Part shown: piece after piece, positions 43,613-51,728 of the stretch
Layout of the letters: every line of letters starts with the position of its first letter
Numbering within the stretch: position 1 is the first letter of the stretch
Assembly: GCF_001661675.2 (NCBI RefSeq)
Contig: NZ_CP019603.1
Span: forward strand, 186,001 to 250,000
DNA from: Croceicoccus marinus
GTDB lineage: Bacteria; Pseudomonadota; Alphaproteobacteria; Sphingomonadales; Sphingomonadaceae
Direction of reading: 5' to 3'
Length of the DNA stretch: 64,000 nucleotides
Program-made: the position numbers and the translations under genes
Notes under the pieces: model-generated
The model's database searches: none
What the model was told of the DNA's origin: nothing
Seen by the model: the letters and a program-made list of their open reading frames with translations, nothing else

Positions 43613-44581
43613 TCATGCCGGCTTCCACCGCGTTCCTCGTGCCTGGATCGCCCAAGCGACGCGCGCGAGTTTATTCGCGACCGCGACCGTCACGACGTTA
43701 AATGACCGCCTTTGCAGCAGGGCGTTTATCCAATCCCAAAGTCCACCCGATCGTCCGTCCGCAATTCGAACAAGTGAGCGGGCGCCGTTCACGAATTGTC
43801 GGCGCATGTAAGCGTCTCCCCGTTTGCTTATGCCGAGCAAACGTTCTTTGCCGCCACTTGAGTGCTGTCTCGGCGTCAGCCCGAGCCAGGCAGCGAAATG
43901 TCGCCCGGAACTGAAACGCGTTTCATCAGAGACCGCGGCCGTGACCGCTGTTGCGATCAGCGGTCCAATACCTGGAATTTCGACGAGACGTCGGCAAGCC
44001 TCGCTGTCACGCGCCGCATCTTTCACCCGTCGATCGAGGTCGGATATACGCGCATCCATCGAAACGATTTCGTCGACCAGCATTCTGAGGACGGGTTTGA
44101 GCGTAGGGTCGAGGCTCTGGTCTTGATCGTCAATGACGAGATCGAAGAGTTGCCGCAACCCGGTTCGCTGAACCTGCGCAACGACACCATACTCCGCTAA
44201 ATGGCCTCGCAAGGCGTTGATAGTCGCTGTCCTCCGACTGATCAAATGGTCACGAACCCGGTGCAGCGCCATTGCCGCCTGCTGCTCGATTGTTTTCGTT
44301 GGGACAAAACGCATCCCCGGTCGCTGGACGGCCTCGCAGCATGCCCCGGCATCGGCGGCATCGTTCTTGTTTGTCTTGACGTAGGGCTTGACGAATTGCG
44401 GCGGCATTAGGCGAACGTCGTGCCCCAATTTGGCCAGTTCGCGTGCCCAGTGGTGAGCACCTGAACCCGCTTCAAGCCCGACGATACAGGGAGGCATTTC
44501 TCCGAAAAGCTTGAGAAATCGATCTCGCGTCAGCTTCCGGCGCAAGACCACGCCTCCGGTCGCCGCTCCTCCTCGCTCCAA
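43613..44581 (-). pseudogene. IS110-family transposase, N-terminally truncated
   Basis: 322 codons without a proper start. Present: IVGLEAGSGAHHWARELAKLGHDVRLMPPQFVKPYVKTNKND (DEDD residues 2 and 3) and the C-terminal PGIGPLIATAVTAAV and LGLTPRQHSSGG with the serine. Missing are the first about 25 residues, including GIDVSK with the first catalytic Asp. The 5' end joins an IS66 tnpA fragment in another frame, so the element seems to have lost its left end inside an IS66 copy. Confidence 0.8.
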
Positions 44582-44625
44582 CGCCGCCGACGCTCCGGCC
44601 CCGTCATCAACGTGATCTGACCCAT
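44555..44625 (-). pseudogene. IS66-family TnpA N-terminal fragment
   Basis: From the ATG at 44625 the frame reads MGQITLMTGPERRRRWSEEE, the beginning of IS66 Orf1 (TnpA), then runs into IS110 sequence near 44560. Together with the TnpB fragment at 43135 it shows an IS66 element split by an IS110 element. Confidence 0.65.
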
Positions 44626-44731
44626 GGTCCGCTCCTAAGCTCGCTCATACGAGCGCTCTTAAGACCGGTCGTTCACTCGCCGGACAAGGCGGGCCTCACC
44701 GGGTGGGTACGGCGCAAGCGGCCCGAACACG

Positions 44732-45364
44732 TTAGCATCCATGAGGCACTAGCTTTTCAATGAGCCGCCGCAACTCTGCAGGTGTCGTATGGCCGGCTAC
44801 AACCTCGTGATAGCCGATGCCAGCCTTGCGCAACGCTTCCTTCTTCACCGCGTCGCGGGCAGCTGCGCTGCCTTGGTGGTGCCCATTACCTTGATATTCT
44901 AGAGCATGGCGAACGCGGCAATCGGCATCCATAAGAGCGAAATCGACCCGCTTGGAATTTATAGCGGCGTAAGCGCTGCGGTCCGGCGAGGAAAGAAACT
45001 CACCGAGCGAAACTTGCGCCATGACCTGCCACGATGGATTCCGCGCTACAACCGCGGCATCAAGCGCCTTGAAGACCTGCGTTTCAGAACGATTAAGCAA
45101 GGCACGTGATTTGAAGTCGGCAGCCATGACACGGCGCAATTGCTCCGAAGCACTGGCAAGCGCTTGATCCTCGCCATTCCTAGCGATAACTTTCCAATCT
45201 GGCCGAAAATTCCCACGTGCTTTGGGACGGAACCGGTAGTGCCTAGACCTGTTGCGCCGAAGCAGTTCCTTTAAAACCGTGGCCGCCACAAGAAACACTA
45301 CAAGAAAGATTATAAGCGACGCATTGTCGCCCAAACCAGCAAGCATATCCATCGGCGCCCCCAT
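44732..45364 (-). CDS. Membrane-anchored DUF2726 (PD-(D/E)xK-like) protein
   Basis: 210 residues. An N-terminal transmembrane helix (SLIIFLVVFLVAATVLKELL) leads to a DUF2726 domain: LLNRSETQVFKALDAAV, QVSLGEFL, KRVDFALMD and ALEYQGNGHHQGSAAARDAVKKEALRKAGI. The VDF...EYQ arrangement resembles a degenerate PD-(D/E)xK nuclease core; activity is unknown. The gene is divergent from the graspetide-type operon. A link between the two is not evident from sequence. Confidence 0.8.
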   Translation of the reverse strand: MGAPMDMLAGLGDNASLIIFLVVFLVAATVLKELLRRNRSRHYRFRPKARGNFRPDWKVIARNGEDQALASASEQLRRVMAADFKSRALLNRSETQVFKALDAAVVARNPSWQVMAQVSLGEFLSSPDRSAYAAINSKRVDFALMDADCRVRHALEYQGNGHHQGSAAARDAVKKEALRKAGIGYHEVVAGHTTPAELRRLIEKLVPHGC

Positions 45365-45705
45365 CGCGCATTCAACCGAATTTTAGTACACAATTTTGCG
45401 ATGTTCGTACCCCGAAAATTCCTTTTCTGGGGGCATATCCGATGGTTCCAGGAGTACGGTTGCTACCGATCGCTTGCTGGACGGATCAATTCCATATCTC
45501 GGAACTACAAAGAGCACATTTGCCTATTATCGGTCGTTCGTCGTGTTCGCGGCCGAACTTGGGCCGCTGTTGTCGTTCGGCCAATGGGCTGTCTACGTAC
45601 ACGGCGTTTTGGTCCGACAGCCTGTTCCACTTGAACTGCGAGCCGCCGGCGCTAATCATAGAACAAAGAGGGTGCGGTAGCAGTGCGAGCAGGGGGAATT
45701 TGGCG
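45365..45705. other. Divergent intergenic region before the graspetide operon
   Basis: About 340 bases holding the presumed promoters of the DUF2726 gene and the precursor gene. Short ORFs here lack ribosome-binding sites. No clear sigma-70 boxes or operator palindromes were recognised. Confidence 0.4.
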
Positions 45706-46347
45706 ATGCGAACAAAACCGAACGAAGCAGCTCATGCCGCTCCGCTGCTTTTCCGACATGCGACTCCGCGTACATCGTCGGCGGATCTTCCTGGCTATTA
45801 CAATCCCAGCATCCAACTATGGGTGATCGAAACCGCCGCTGGGGTAGTGCCTGTCGTGGAAGCAGCGGCCTCCGCACTCATCGAAAACAACACTTCGACC
45901 CGTGTTCGCCAAGAAGGCGATGACCAGGATTGCTCGAACACGGTCGGACTGGCGGTGATCGCCTTTGCGGAGACGACCCTGACCGCCATACAGATGGAAG
46001 TCGACGACCAAGATGCGTCAACCGATCTCAGAAGCTTTGACGCGCTGCTCGATACCAGCACGCTGACCAAGGTTCGGCAGGAAAGCGCGGATGACGATCT
46101 GACCCAAGACGAAACGCTGGCACCGCGTCGCCCTCTTGTCACTCTCGCCGAACTCGCGACCAAGACCGACGTCCAGCAGGAAAGCGATGATCAGATGAGT
46201 ACGGGCGGCATGCTCGAACTCGAGACTCGAACACTCAACAATCAAGAGGGTGTCGATGATGATTTCCCGGCCATTCTGCTTGAGCTGCAGACCAAGACCT
46301 TTAACAATGTCGAGGGAGACGATGACGACCTCTCGATGATCCATTGA
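45706..46347 (+). CDS. Candidate multi-core graspetide precursor peptide
   Basis: 213 residues from the ATG at 45706, which has AGGGGG nine bases upstream; a longer reading from 45442 lacks this support. Residues 1-60 look like a leader, with GYYNPSIQLWV near 30-40 similar to the YxPxxQ motif of ATP-grasp RiPP precursors. Residues 63-208 hold six repeats of TxTxxxxExxDxD, with Thr pairs at 63/65, 91/93, 119/121, 152/154, 174/176 and 196/198. Each has Glu at +7 and Asp at +10; Asp at +12 is present in five of six (Met in repeat 4). Thr donors and Glu/Asp acceptors are what ATP-grasp ligases join by side-chain esters. Start-to-start spacings are 28, 28, 33, 22 and 22 residues. Overall strongly acidic. 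Confidence 0.82.
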   Translation: MRTKPNEAAHAAPLLFRHATPRTSSADLPGYYNPSIQLWVIETAAGVVPVVEAAASALIENNTSTRVRQEGDDQDCSNTVGLAVIAFAETTLTAIQMEVDDQDASTDLRSFDALLDTSTLTKVRQESADDDLTQDETLAPRRPLVTLAELATKTDVQQESDDQMSTGGMLELETRTLNNQEGVDDDFPAILLELQTKTFNNVEGDDDDLSMIH

Positions 46348-46363
46348 TCGGATCGTCCAAGTC

Positions 46364-47314
46364 GTGATCTTGCTCGTCACCAATAAACGCGATCTCACCA
46401 CCGACTTCATCGTGGTGGAGTTGCGCCGCCGCGGGCGCGCCTTTCATCGCTTGAACACCGAGGATCTGCCACAGGCCAGCGTCCGGTTCAACCCGCGCGC
46501 TGGTGGCAGCTGGGCAATCGACTCTTCCGACCTTAACCTCCGGCTCGAAGACGTTGGCGCCGCTTATTATCGCCGTCCCGGTTCGCCCGAACCGGCAGGG
46601 GCGAGGGACGAGGCGACCGCCAAGTATCTCGCCGACGAATGGTCGGCGGTTACCAAGGGGCTCTGGAATGCGCTGGAAGGCAGATGGCTGAGCTCGCCGT
46701 TCGCGATCCTGCGCGCCGAGGACAAACCGCGCCAGCTGGCGACGGCGTCGGCCTTGGGATTTGATGTCCCCGAGACGTTAATCTCGAACGATTTCGCGGC
46801 CGCGAGCGCGTTCGTTGCCAAAGCTGGCGCGATCGGCAAACCGCTACGGCACTCGCTGGTCGAACGCGGCGAGGCAGGTGAAGTGCTGTTCACCGCCCGG
46901 CTCGATCCCCTCAAGCCGATCGATCGGACAGCTGTGTCGCTGGCACCGGTCATCTATCAGCATGAGGTGCGCAAAGCCTATGACGTGCGCGCGACCGTGA
47001 TCGGCGATCGCGTGTTTGCCGTTGCGATCCACTCCCAGGACCATGACGAAACCACAGTCGACTGGCGATCGGGTACGCGTCTCGACCTTCGCCATGAAGC
47101 GATCGAGCTTCCCGCCAACATTATCGATAAATGCCGGGCGCTCACCCAAAAGCTCGATCTCCGCTATGGCGCGATCGACCTGATCGCCGACCAAGATGGT
47201 CGCTACTGGTTTCTCGAGATCAATCCTAATGGCCAATGGGCATGGATCGAACGGCGCACGGGTTTGCCGCTCGCATCTGCCATCGTCGATGAACTCGAAG
47301 CAATCTCGGCATGA
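46364..47314 (+). CDS. Graspetide-type ATP-grasp ligase (macrocyclase)
   Basis: 316 residues from a GTG, 16 bases after the precursor stop. The opening MILLVTNKRDLTTDFIVVELRRRG and the C-terminal metal site FLEINPNGQWAWIE (E285, N287) are typical of the MvdC/MvdD-like ATP-grasp ligases that make ester and amide side-chain links in microviridins and other graspetides. The middle has YQHEVRKAYDVRATVIGDRVFAVAI, the family's central strand-helix region, and IDLIADQDG. It should activate Glu/Asp carboxylates with ATP and join them to Thr hydroxyls of the upstream precursor. No second ligase or acetyltransferase is present. Overlaps the next gene by four bases (ATGA). Confidence 0.9.
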   Translation: MILLVTNKRDLTTDFIVVELRRRGRAFHRLNTEDLPQASVRFNPRAGGSWAIDSSDLNLRLEDVGAAYYRRPGSPEPAGARDEATAKYLADEWSAVTKGLWNALEGRWLSSPFAILRAEDKPRQLATASALGFDVPETLISNDFAAASAFVAKAGAIGKPLRHSLVERGEAGEVLFTARLDPLKPIDRTAVSLAPVIYQHEVRKAYDVRATVIGDRVFAVAIHSQDHDETTVDWRSGTRLDLRHEAIELPANIIDKCRALTQKLDLRYGAIDLIADQDGRYWFLEINPNGQWAWIERRTGLPLASAIVDELEAISA

Positions 47315-48024
47315 AAGCAGCGTTCATCGCAGGAGCCAGCGCGGCGTGGCGCTGGCTCGCCAAACGGTGCTTCGCGATTGGCCAGGTGCTCTGGCCGTGG
47401 CTCGAAAAGCTGACGCCGGAACAAAAGAACACTCTCAAGGATAACCTTACGAGAGATGAGGCGCGGATTGATGCGCTTGACTTCGGCAAAGATGGCGATG
47501 CGGCGCTGGAGGAGGCCCGCCGCCTCGCCGAAAGCGAAGCGGAACGTCGCCGCGGCACCGACCAGAAAGCGGCGACCTATCTCCCGCTCGTTGCTGCACT
47601 GATCCCGCTGGTCCTGACGCTGGTGAGCGCACTGTGGGAGAAGAAAGCGGGCAGCGCGCCGATCTGGCTCAATATGTTGCTACTCGGTCTTGCGGTCGCC
47701 TATATTGCCAACGCTGGTCACTGGGCGTTCCGGGAACTGAAGGTCGGCGTCTCGCACGAACCCGGGCTGACCGATTTCGAGAGGGCCTGGGGCGGCCCCC
47801 ATCCGAGCCAGACCTTGGCGCGCCGCCTGTTGCTTCACACGCGGCGCAACCGCGACGGGCTAAATTGGAAGGTCACCTGCATCAAGATGGCGCACGAATA
47901 TCTGTTACGCGCCTTTCTAACATTTTCACTGCTACTGCTCGTGAATATTGGGTGGTATCTCGCCGCACCGCTGATCCAGACTTGGCTGTCCGCGCCCGGT
48001 CCAATCTTGACGACCCCAAGGTAG
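47311..48024 (+). CDS. Unknown membrane protein in the graspetide operon
   Basis: 237 residues. A charged N-terminal cytoplasmic part (about 1-88) contains LTPEQKNTLKDNLTRDEARIDALDFGKDGDAALEEARRL. Transmembrane helices are seen at about 90-108, 117-138 and 197-222. A loop with GVSHEPGLTDFERAWGGPHPSQTLARRLLLH lies between the second and third. I recognise no family; it is not an ABC exporter or a C39 peptidase. The ATGA overlap with the ligase gene makes it part of the operon. Possible roles are export, immunity or membrane display of the modified peptide (inference). Confidence 0.7.
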   Translation: MKAAFIAGASAAWRWLAKRCFAIGQVLWPWLEKLTPEQKNTLKDNLTRDEARIDALDFGKDGDAALEEARRLAESEAERRRGTDQKAATYLPLVAALIPLVLTLVSALWEKKAGSAPIWLNMLLLGLAVAYIANAGHWAFRELKVGVSHEPGLTDFERAWGGPHPSQTLARRLLLHTRRNRDGLNWKVTCIKMAHEYLLRAFLTFSLLLLVNIGWYLAAPLIQTWLSAPGPILTTPR

Positions 48025-48519
48025 GCGATCGCTGCCGTCGCCGAGGTCGATAGCCCCGCCGCGCAACTTCGAACGACCGAGACTTGGACAGTACTCGATA
48101 ATGACTGTCGGAGACGGACGAATGGCCGGACTGCGCTGACCTTCGCACTGGGCATTGTCACAGCACCCGCGAAAATCCCTTTGATCCTTCGGCCTGCGAA
48201 GGGTGAGACGGGCGCCGCGCAAAACATCCGTCTAGCTTGTGCGGGCAAAGCGGTTGGTCTGGCGCGCGCCTGGTTCATCCCGATGCGGTTGGCTGGTTTA
48301 AAGCGGTCACCTGGCTTGCCGGATCCGCTCGAATTTTCGGCGACCCACAAAGTCGTCGCAATCATGGGGAATTGGCCGCCGACCGGCACCAAGGATGATC
48401 CTGCCAAATTGCCCGCTACGCTGCCTCAACAGGCAGACTTGCGGCGCGACGGTAAAGGCCGGCCAAACGTGTTGGCCATCAACGCAGTCGGCCCGGGTGC
48501 TGTTACGACCCTGTAAGTC
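48025..48519. other. Intergenic stretch between graspetide operon and NTase pair
   Basis: About 495 bases. ORFs on both strands (for example 48181-48516 plus) have no recognisable motif or ribosome-binding site. No terminator or RNA gene seen. Confidence 0.45.
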
Positions 48520-49275
48520 TCAGAGATTATAGGCGTGGCGCAGCCGATCGATAACGACCTCTCTCGTCATCGCGACCCCAAACTGCTTCGGTGCAAAATC
48601 GTCCTGCTCGGCGAGGACGTCAATGAATGTCTGCATATCGGCCTTGATCATCTTGGGCAGGTCGAACGTAGCCTCCGCGCCCAGGAGCTGGAGCAGGCGA
48701 GCCACATCGTTGCGGTGCTTCTTTACGTCTCTGTCGTCGACTTTCTCGCCTTCCGCACGACGGCGGCTGAGATCAATATAGGCACGCGCTTTGAAGGGAA
48801 TAATGCCGGCTTCGTCGAGAACCGTCACGCCGTCCAGCGACCGCCCCATCGTCTTGAGAAACGCATAATATTCGGCGTCGAGCAGGATGGCCGACAGGCT
48901 CGCAGCTTCCTCGGCGATCGGGATCGGCGTGAGCTGGCTACCGGGCACTAGCTCAAATCCTTCCGGCGCACTGGAGAACAGCTCCAACATCGTCGGGTAG
49001 CCCTCCGTCGACGGTTTGGCGAACCGGTATAGAATCCGTTTGCCTTCGCTCCGCTGCCGGACCTCGTATCCACCAGCCTCGACAAATGCCATGAAGGTCT
49101 CGGAGAATGCCGGATCGAGCGCCTCGACGATGAGGACAATATCGAGATCCTTGGTCGCGCGGAAATCAAGACCGACCTCCTCCATGATCAGCTCGCATGC
49201 GGCTCCGCCGATCAGCACATATTGTTGCTCATGGCCGGAAAAATGTGCTCGAAAACGGTCGACGCCAGCTACCAT
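48520..49275 (-). CDS. Nucleotidyltransferase-fold protein (candidate toxin of an AbiE-like pair)
   Basis: 251 residues. The N-terminal NTase signature is VLIGGAACELI (GG at 23-24) followed by RATKDLDIVL (D43, D45), the GG...DxD layout of the DNA polymerase beta-like family. The C-terminal half is helical with ARAYIDLSRRRAEGEKVDDRDVKKHRNDVARLL, seen in defence-associated NTases. It overlaps the upstream winged-helix gene by seven bases. NTase/HTH gene pairs act as toxin-antitoxin systems in AbiE; the details here differ from classical AbiEii. Confidence 0.65.
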   Translation of the reverse strand: MVAGVDRFRAHFSGHEQQYVLIGGAACELIMEEVGLDFRATKDLDIVLIVEALDPAFSETFMAFVEAGGYEVRQRSEGKRILYRFAKPSTEGYPTMLELFSSAPEGFELVPGSQLTPIPIAEEAASLSAILLDAEYYAFLKTMGRSLDGVTVLDEAGIIPFKARAYIDLSRRRAEGEKVDDRDVKKHRNDVARLLQLLGAEATFDLPKMIKADMQTFIDVLAEQDDFAPKQFGVAMTREVVIDRLRHAYNL

Positions 49276-50288
49276 CCAAAGGGCTCCAAAAGGTGATCGG
49301 CTGCCTGCGCGACTCGTTCGTCGGCGTCATGCCGTGCGCTCAGATAGAGCGAAAGTCGGTCGGCAACCTCATTGTCGCTGAGGACTTGAGGATCATAGGC
49401 CCATGTCTGGACCTCGACCCGGTGTTCGTCATAGGCCCAGGCAGTTTCCAATCCGTGATGCCGCGCCATTCGCTTCCATGCAGCGGCCGGCGCCGCCCTG
49501 CATTCAATTCGCGGTTCGTTGAGCATTGTATATCGAGCGAGGGCGCTTTCGCCTGCCAACACCGCCTCGTTCAGAGGCAAATTGCCCGTGACATAACGAG
49601 TCTTGCGCACCGGCGATTGCAGGCGCCCCTCGACCGCGCGCCAAAGGTCGCCGCCACCAAAGCGAAGGCTGAGGCGACGTTGGCGGCCGACGCGGTGTGG
49701 CCGCGCCAGTTCGAGCGCTTCCAGTTCATCGAACGCCCGGCTCATGCTCATGATCGCGACTTGGTAGCGGTCGGCGAGCTGGGTCAGGCTGGCATCGTGC
49801 ACATCGTGCCCAAGTAGGGCGGCCAGAATGACGACCTGAGTGGTGGGAGACACCTGCTCGGACGACGGCCCCGGTTCGCTGGAATAGGTCTCGCGCAGGT
49901 CGACAAACGCTTCGGGCACATAGAATTGTGCACCCGGCGAGATGAACGCGACGCGCTTCTCCACTAGGCGCCGACGCAATGCCGCCGGTACGGCGTCGAG
50001 CAACAGCACGAACAAGCGGGCATCGATATGCCGTCGCATCTGGTCCCGATGCTTCAGGAACTCGTCAACACCGCCTATCCCGCCGCTATGCGGAGCGATG
50101 AACACGGTCGGGTTGTCGAGCAGTTCCCCGCGCCATAAGGCATAGCGATCATACAAGAAGTGCGGGAGCCCGAGCGGCTTAATGGGATCGAAATAAAGTT
50201 GCGCACCAAAAGCCTCGCGCGCATAAGTTTCCGATGCGTTCGCCAGCGCGCGTAATCGCAGGTCAGGGAATTCATCTAACATCGCCAC
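49269..50288 (-). CDS. Winged-helix DNA-binding protein paired with the NTase
   Basis: 339 residues from GTG 50288 (an ATG two codons later is an alternative). A central winged-helix region (about 165-215) reads SLTQLADRYQVAIMSMSRAFDELEALELARPHRVGRQRRLSLRF. The N-terminal 150 residues form an unassigned domain with LPHFLYDRYALWRGELLDNPTVFIAP. Overlaps the NTase by seven bases and is preceded by a palindrome, so autoregulation is likely. This matches the logic of AbiEi-type antitoxins, although no AbiEi family match is claimed. Confidence 0.6.
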   Translation of the reverse strand: MAMLDEFPDLRLRALANASETYAREAFGAQLYFDPIKPLGLPHFLYDRYALWRGELLDNPTVFIAPHSGGIGGVDEFLKHRDQMRRHIDARLFVLLLDAVPAALRRRLVEKRVAFISPGAQFYVPEAFVDLRETYSSEPGPSSEQVSPTTQVVILAALLGHDVHDASLTQLADRYQVAIMSMSRAFDELEALELARPHRVGRQRRLSLRFGGGDLWRAVEGRLQSPVRKTRYVTGNLPLNEAVLAGESALARYTMLNEPRIECRAAPAAAWKRMARHHGLETAWAYDEHRVEVQTWAYDPQVLSDNEVADRLSLYLSARHDADERVAQAADHLLEPFGW

Positions 50289-50293
50289 GGCTA

Positions 50294-50314
50294 TTTAACA
50301 GCAGTAGTGTTAAA
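50294..50314 (-). promoter_or_regulatory. Palindromic operator of the HTH/NTase pair
   Basis: TTTAACA and TGTTAAA separated by seven bases, six bases before the start codon. A second related pair of half-sites, TCTAACAT (50275-50282) and ATGTTAGA (50326-50333), is placed symmetrically around it, giving four (C/T)TAACA half-sites in about 60 bases. Confidence 0.6.
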
Positions 50315-50610
50315 CATCAACTTCAATGTTAGATAGCATAGTTCCCATTTGTTCGGCAGCGATCCGCTCCTCGATTTCATGAGCCTCGGACACGCCCAGG
50401 CTAAACCAGTTGAGCCCAGCAAGGCCTCAGGGTGTACGTGTTCCTCTAACAGGAAATTTCGTTCGGAATGTCGCGTGAATAGGACGGCCTTTGTCCCAGG
50501 CTACGTCATTCCGATCCGTCAATCGGCAATGCACGGAAGGCCGCTCGCGACGAATTCCCCGTAGTGTGCGAAAAACAGCACTGTTGGACAATAACGAAGT
50601 TGAACCCCAG

Positions 50611-50910
50611 TCAGCGCTTTTTCTTGGCTATCGTAGCCGTGAAATCGGGGGCCTTGTTCGCCACCCAATCGACGAATTTGCGGACTGCAGGGTCGGCCAA
50701 CAGGCTCTCTATGTCCGTCCCAAGCCGTTGCAGTTCGGAATTGGTAAAATTGGCGATCAGCGTCTGCTGACAAATAGAATGCATGGGAACCACGTCTCGC
50801 CCGCCTCGGCTTTTGGGCACGGGGTGGTGCCATACAATGGTCTTCCCGGTCGGACGAGCGCAGAGCCAGCAGTGGATCACGCTTTCCGGAACATCTTCCT
50901 CCTCGTGCAA
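50611..50910 (-). CDS. Small HNH-type endonuclease-like protein
   Basis: 99 residues. CWLCARPTGKTIVWHHPVPKSRGGRDVVPMHSICQQTL shows the CxxC...HH...C core of HNH nucleases; the second zinc pair is incomplete (one Cys in HSICQQ). The helical C terminus ends in KKKR. Stand-alone. It may cut DNA or be a remnant of a larger restriction or homing-type gene. Confidence 0.7.
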   Translation of the reverse strand: MHEEEDVPESVIHCWLCARPTGKTIVWHHPVPKSRGGRDVVPMHSICQQTLIANFTNSELQRLGTDIESLLADPAVRKFVDWVANKAPDFTATIAKKKR

Positions 50911-51084
50911 GTCGCTATCGGAATCACGTCTGGAATGTTGCGTGCCATCGGTCTGAGTGAATTTTCGTTGTCCGCCTCATAGCGGGTGCAGTCGGGATTA
51001 CCATCCTTGCTTCGTCAGTCGGAGTGTTCTCCTTCTGATTGAAGATTATCGGGCGGCCAGTGGCAAAACCGGCGATGATCCCTT

Positions 51085-51728
51085 TCAGATCGTCGCGCCG
51101 CGCTGACGGTAATGAAGCACGTCCACCGCCAACGCTCCAAACGCCCAACCGCCCATCACATCACTGGGCCAGTGCGCTCCCAGAAAAAACGGCTGAGCCC
51201 GATCGCGCCGGTCAGTGCCACGGCGGCGGTTATGGTAGGGCGGGGGTCGGGCGCAGAGCATGGTTAGGGTTAGATAGAGCGCGGTTGAATTGGCAACATG
51301 GCCGCTGGGACAGCTGAACCTCGTCTCGACGATCCAGTGCTCGACATCCGGCGGGCCCGGCCGAATATTTGCTTCTGCATGCCGACGGCGATGCGAGTTG
51401 CCAGAAGTACGAGAGCAAGCGCTAGCGCCTCTTTCCTTCGCTGTTGCCAGAACAACCAGAGGGTGCCGAGCACGGCCAGCGGGACGAGAATGGTCCAGTC
51501 ACCCAGCCAGGTCAGATACTAGGCCGCATGGCCCAGCGCCCCATCCCGGTCCGCATAGAACGCCAACAGCATGCGGCGGTCCCAATCATATTCGGAGCCG
51601 CCCAGCAGAAATGCGCCGATCCACACCGCGATCAGGCCAATGACGGTTAGACACCCGGATACGCCGAGAACGCGCTTTTCGGATTTTGCGTCTGCGCTTC
51701 GCGAGCGAGCGCCGCGTCCATCACCCAT
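51085..51728 (-). pseudogene. Decayed PAP2-family phosphatase
   Basis: The minus strand reconstructs a PAP2 membrane phosphatase across three frames. The first gives VIGLIAVWIGAFLLGG and, after an in-frame TAG at 51519-51521, LGDWTILVPLAVLGTLWLFW and RIAVGMQKQIFGRAR. The second gives EHWIVETRFSCPSGHVANST (the PSGH motif). The third gives GAHWPSDVMGGWAFGALAVD (the final His/Asp motif). At least one nonsense codon and two frameshifts make it inactive. It borders the decayed SRAP gene by one base. Confidence 0.75.

Noticed and set aside
45895..46335. Possible CRISPR-like or DNA repeat array in the precursor gene
   Set aside because: The repeats are at protein level (TxTxxxxExxDxD) with divergent DNA and irregular spacing; no spacer/repeat structure and no cas genes.
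48181..48516. 111-codon plus-strand ORF after the graspetide operon
   Set aside because: No ribosome-binding site, no motif, and the translation does not resemble a precursor or processing protein.
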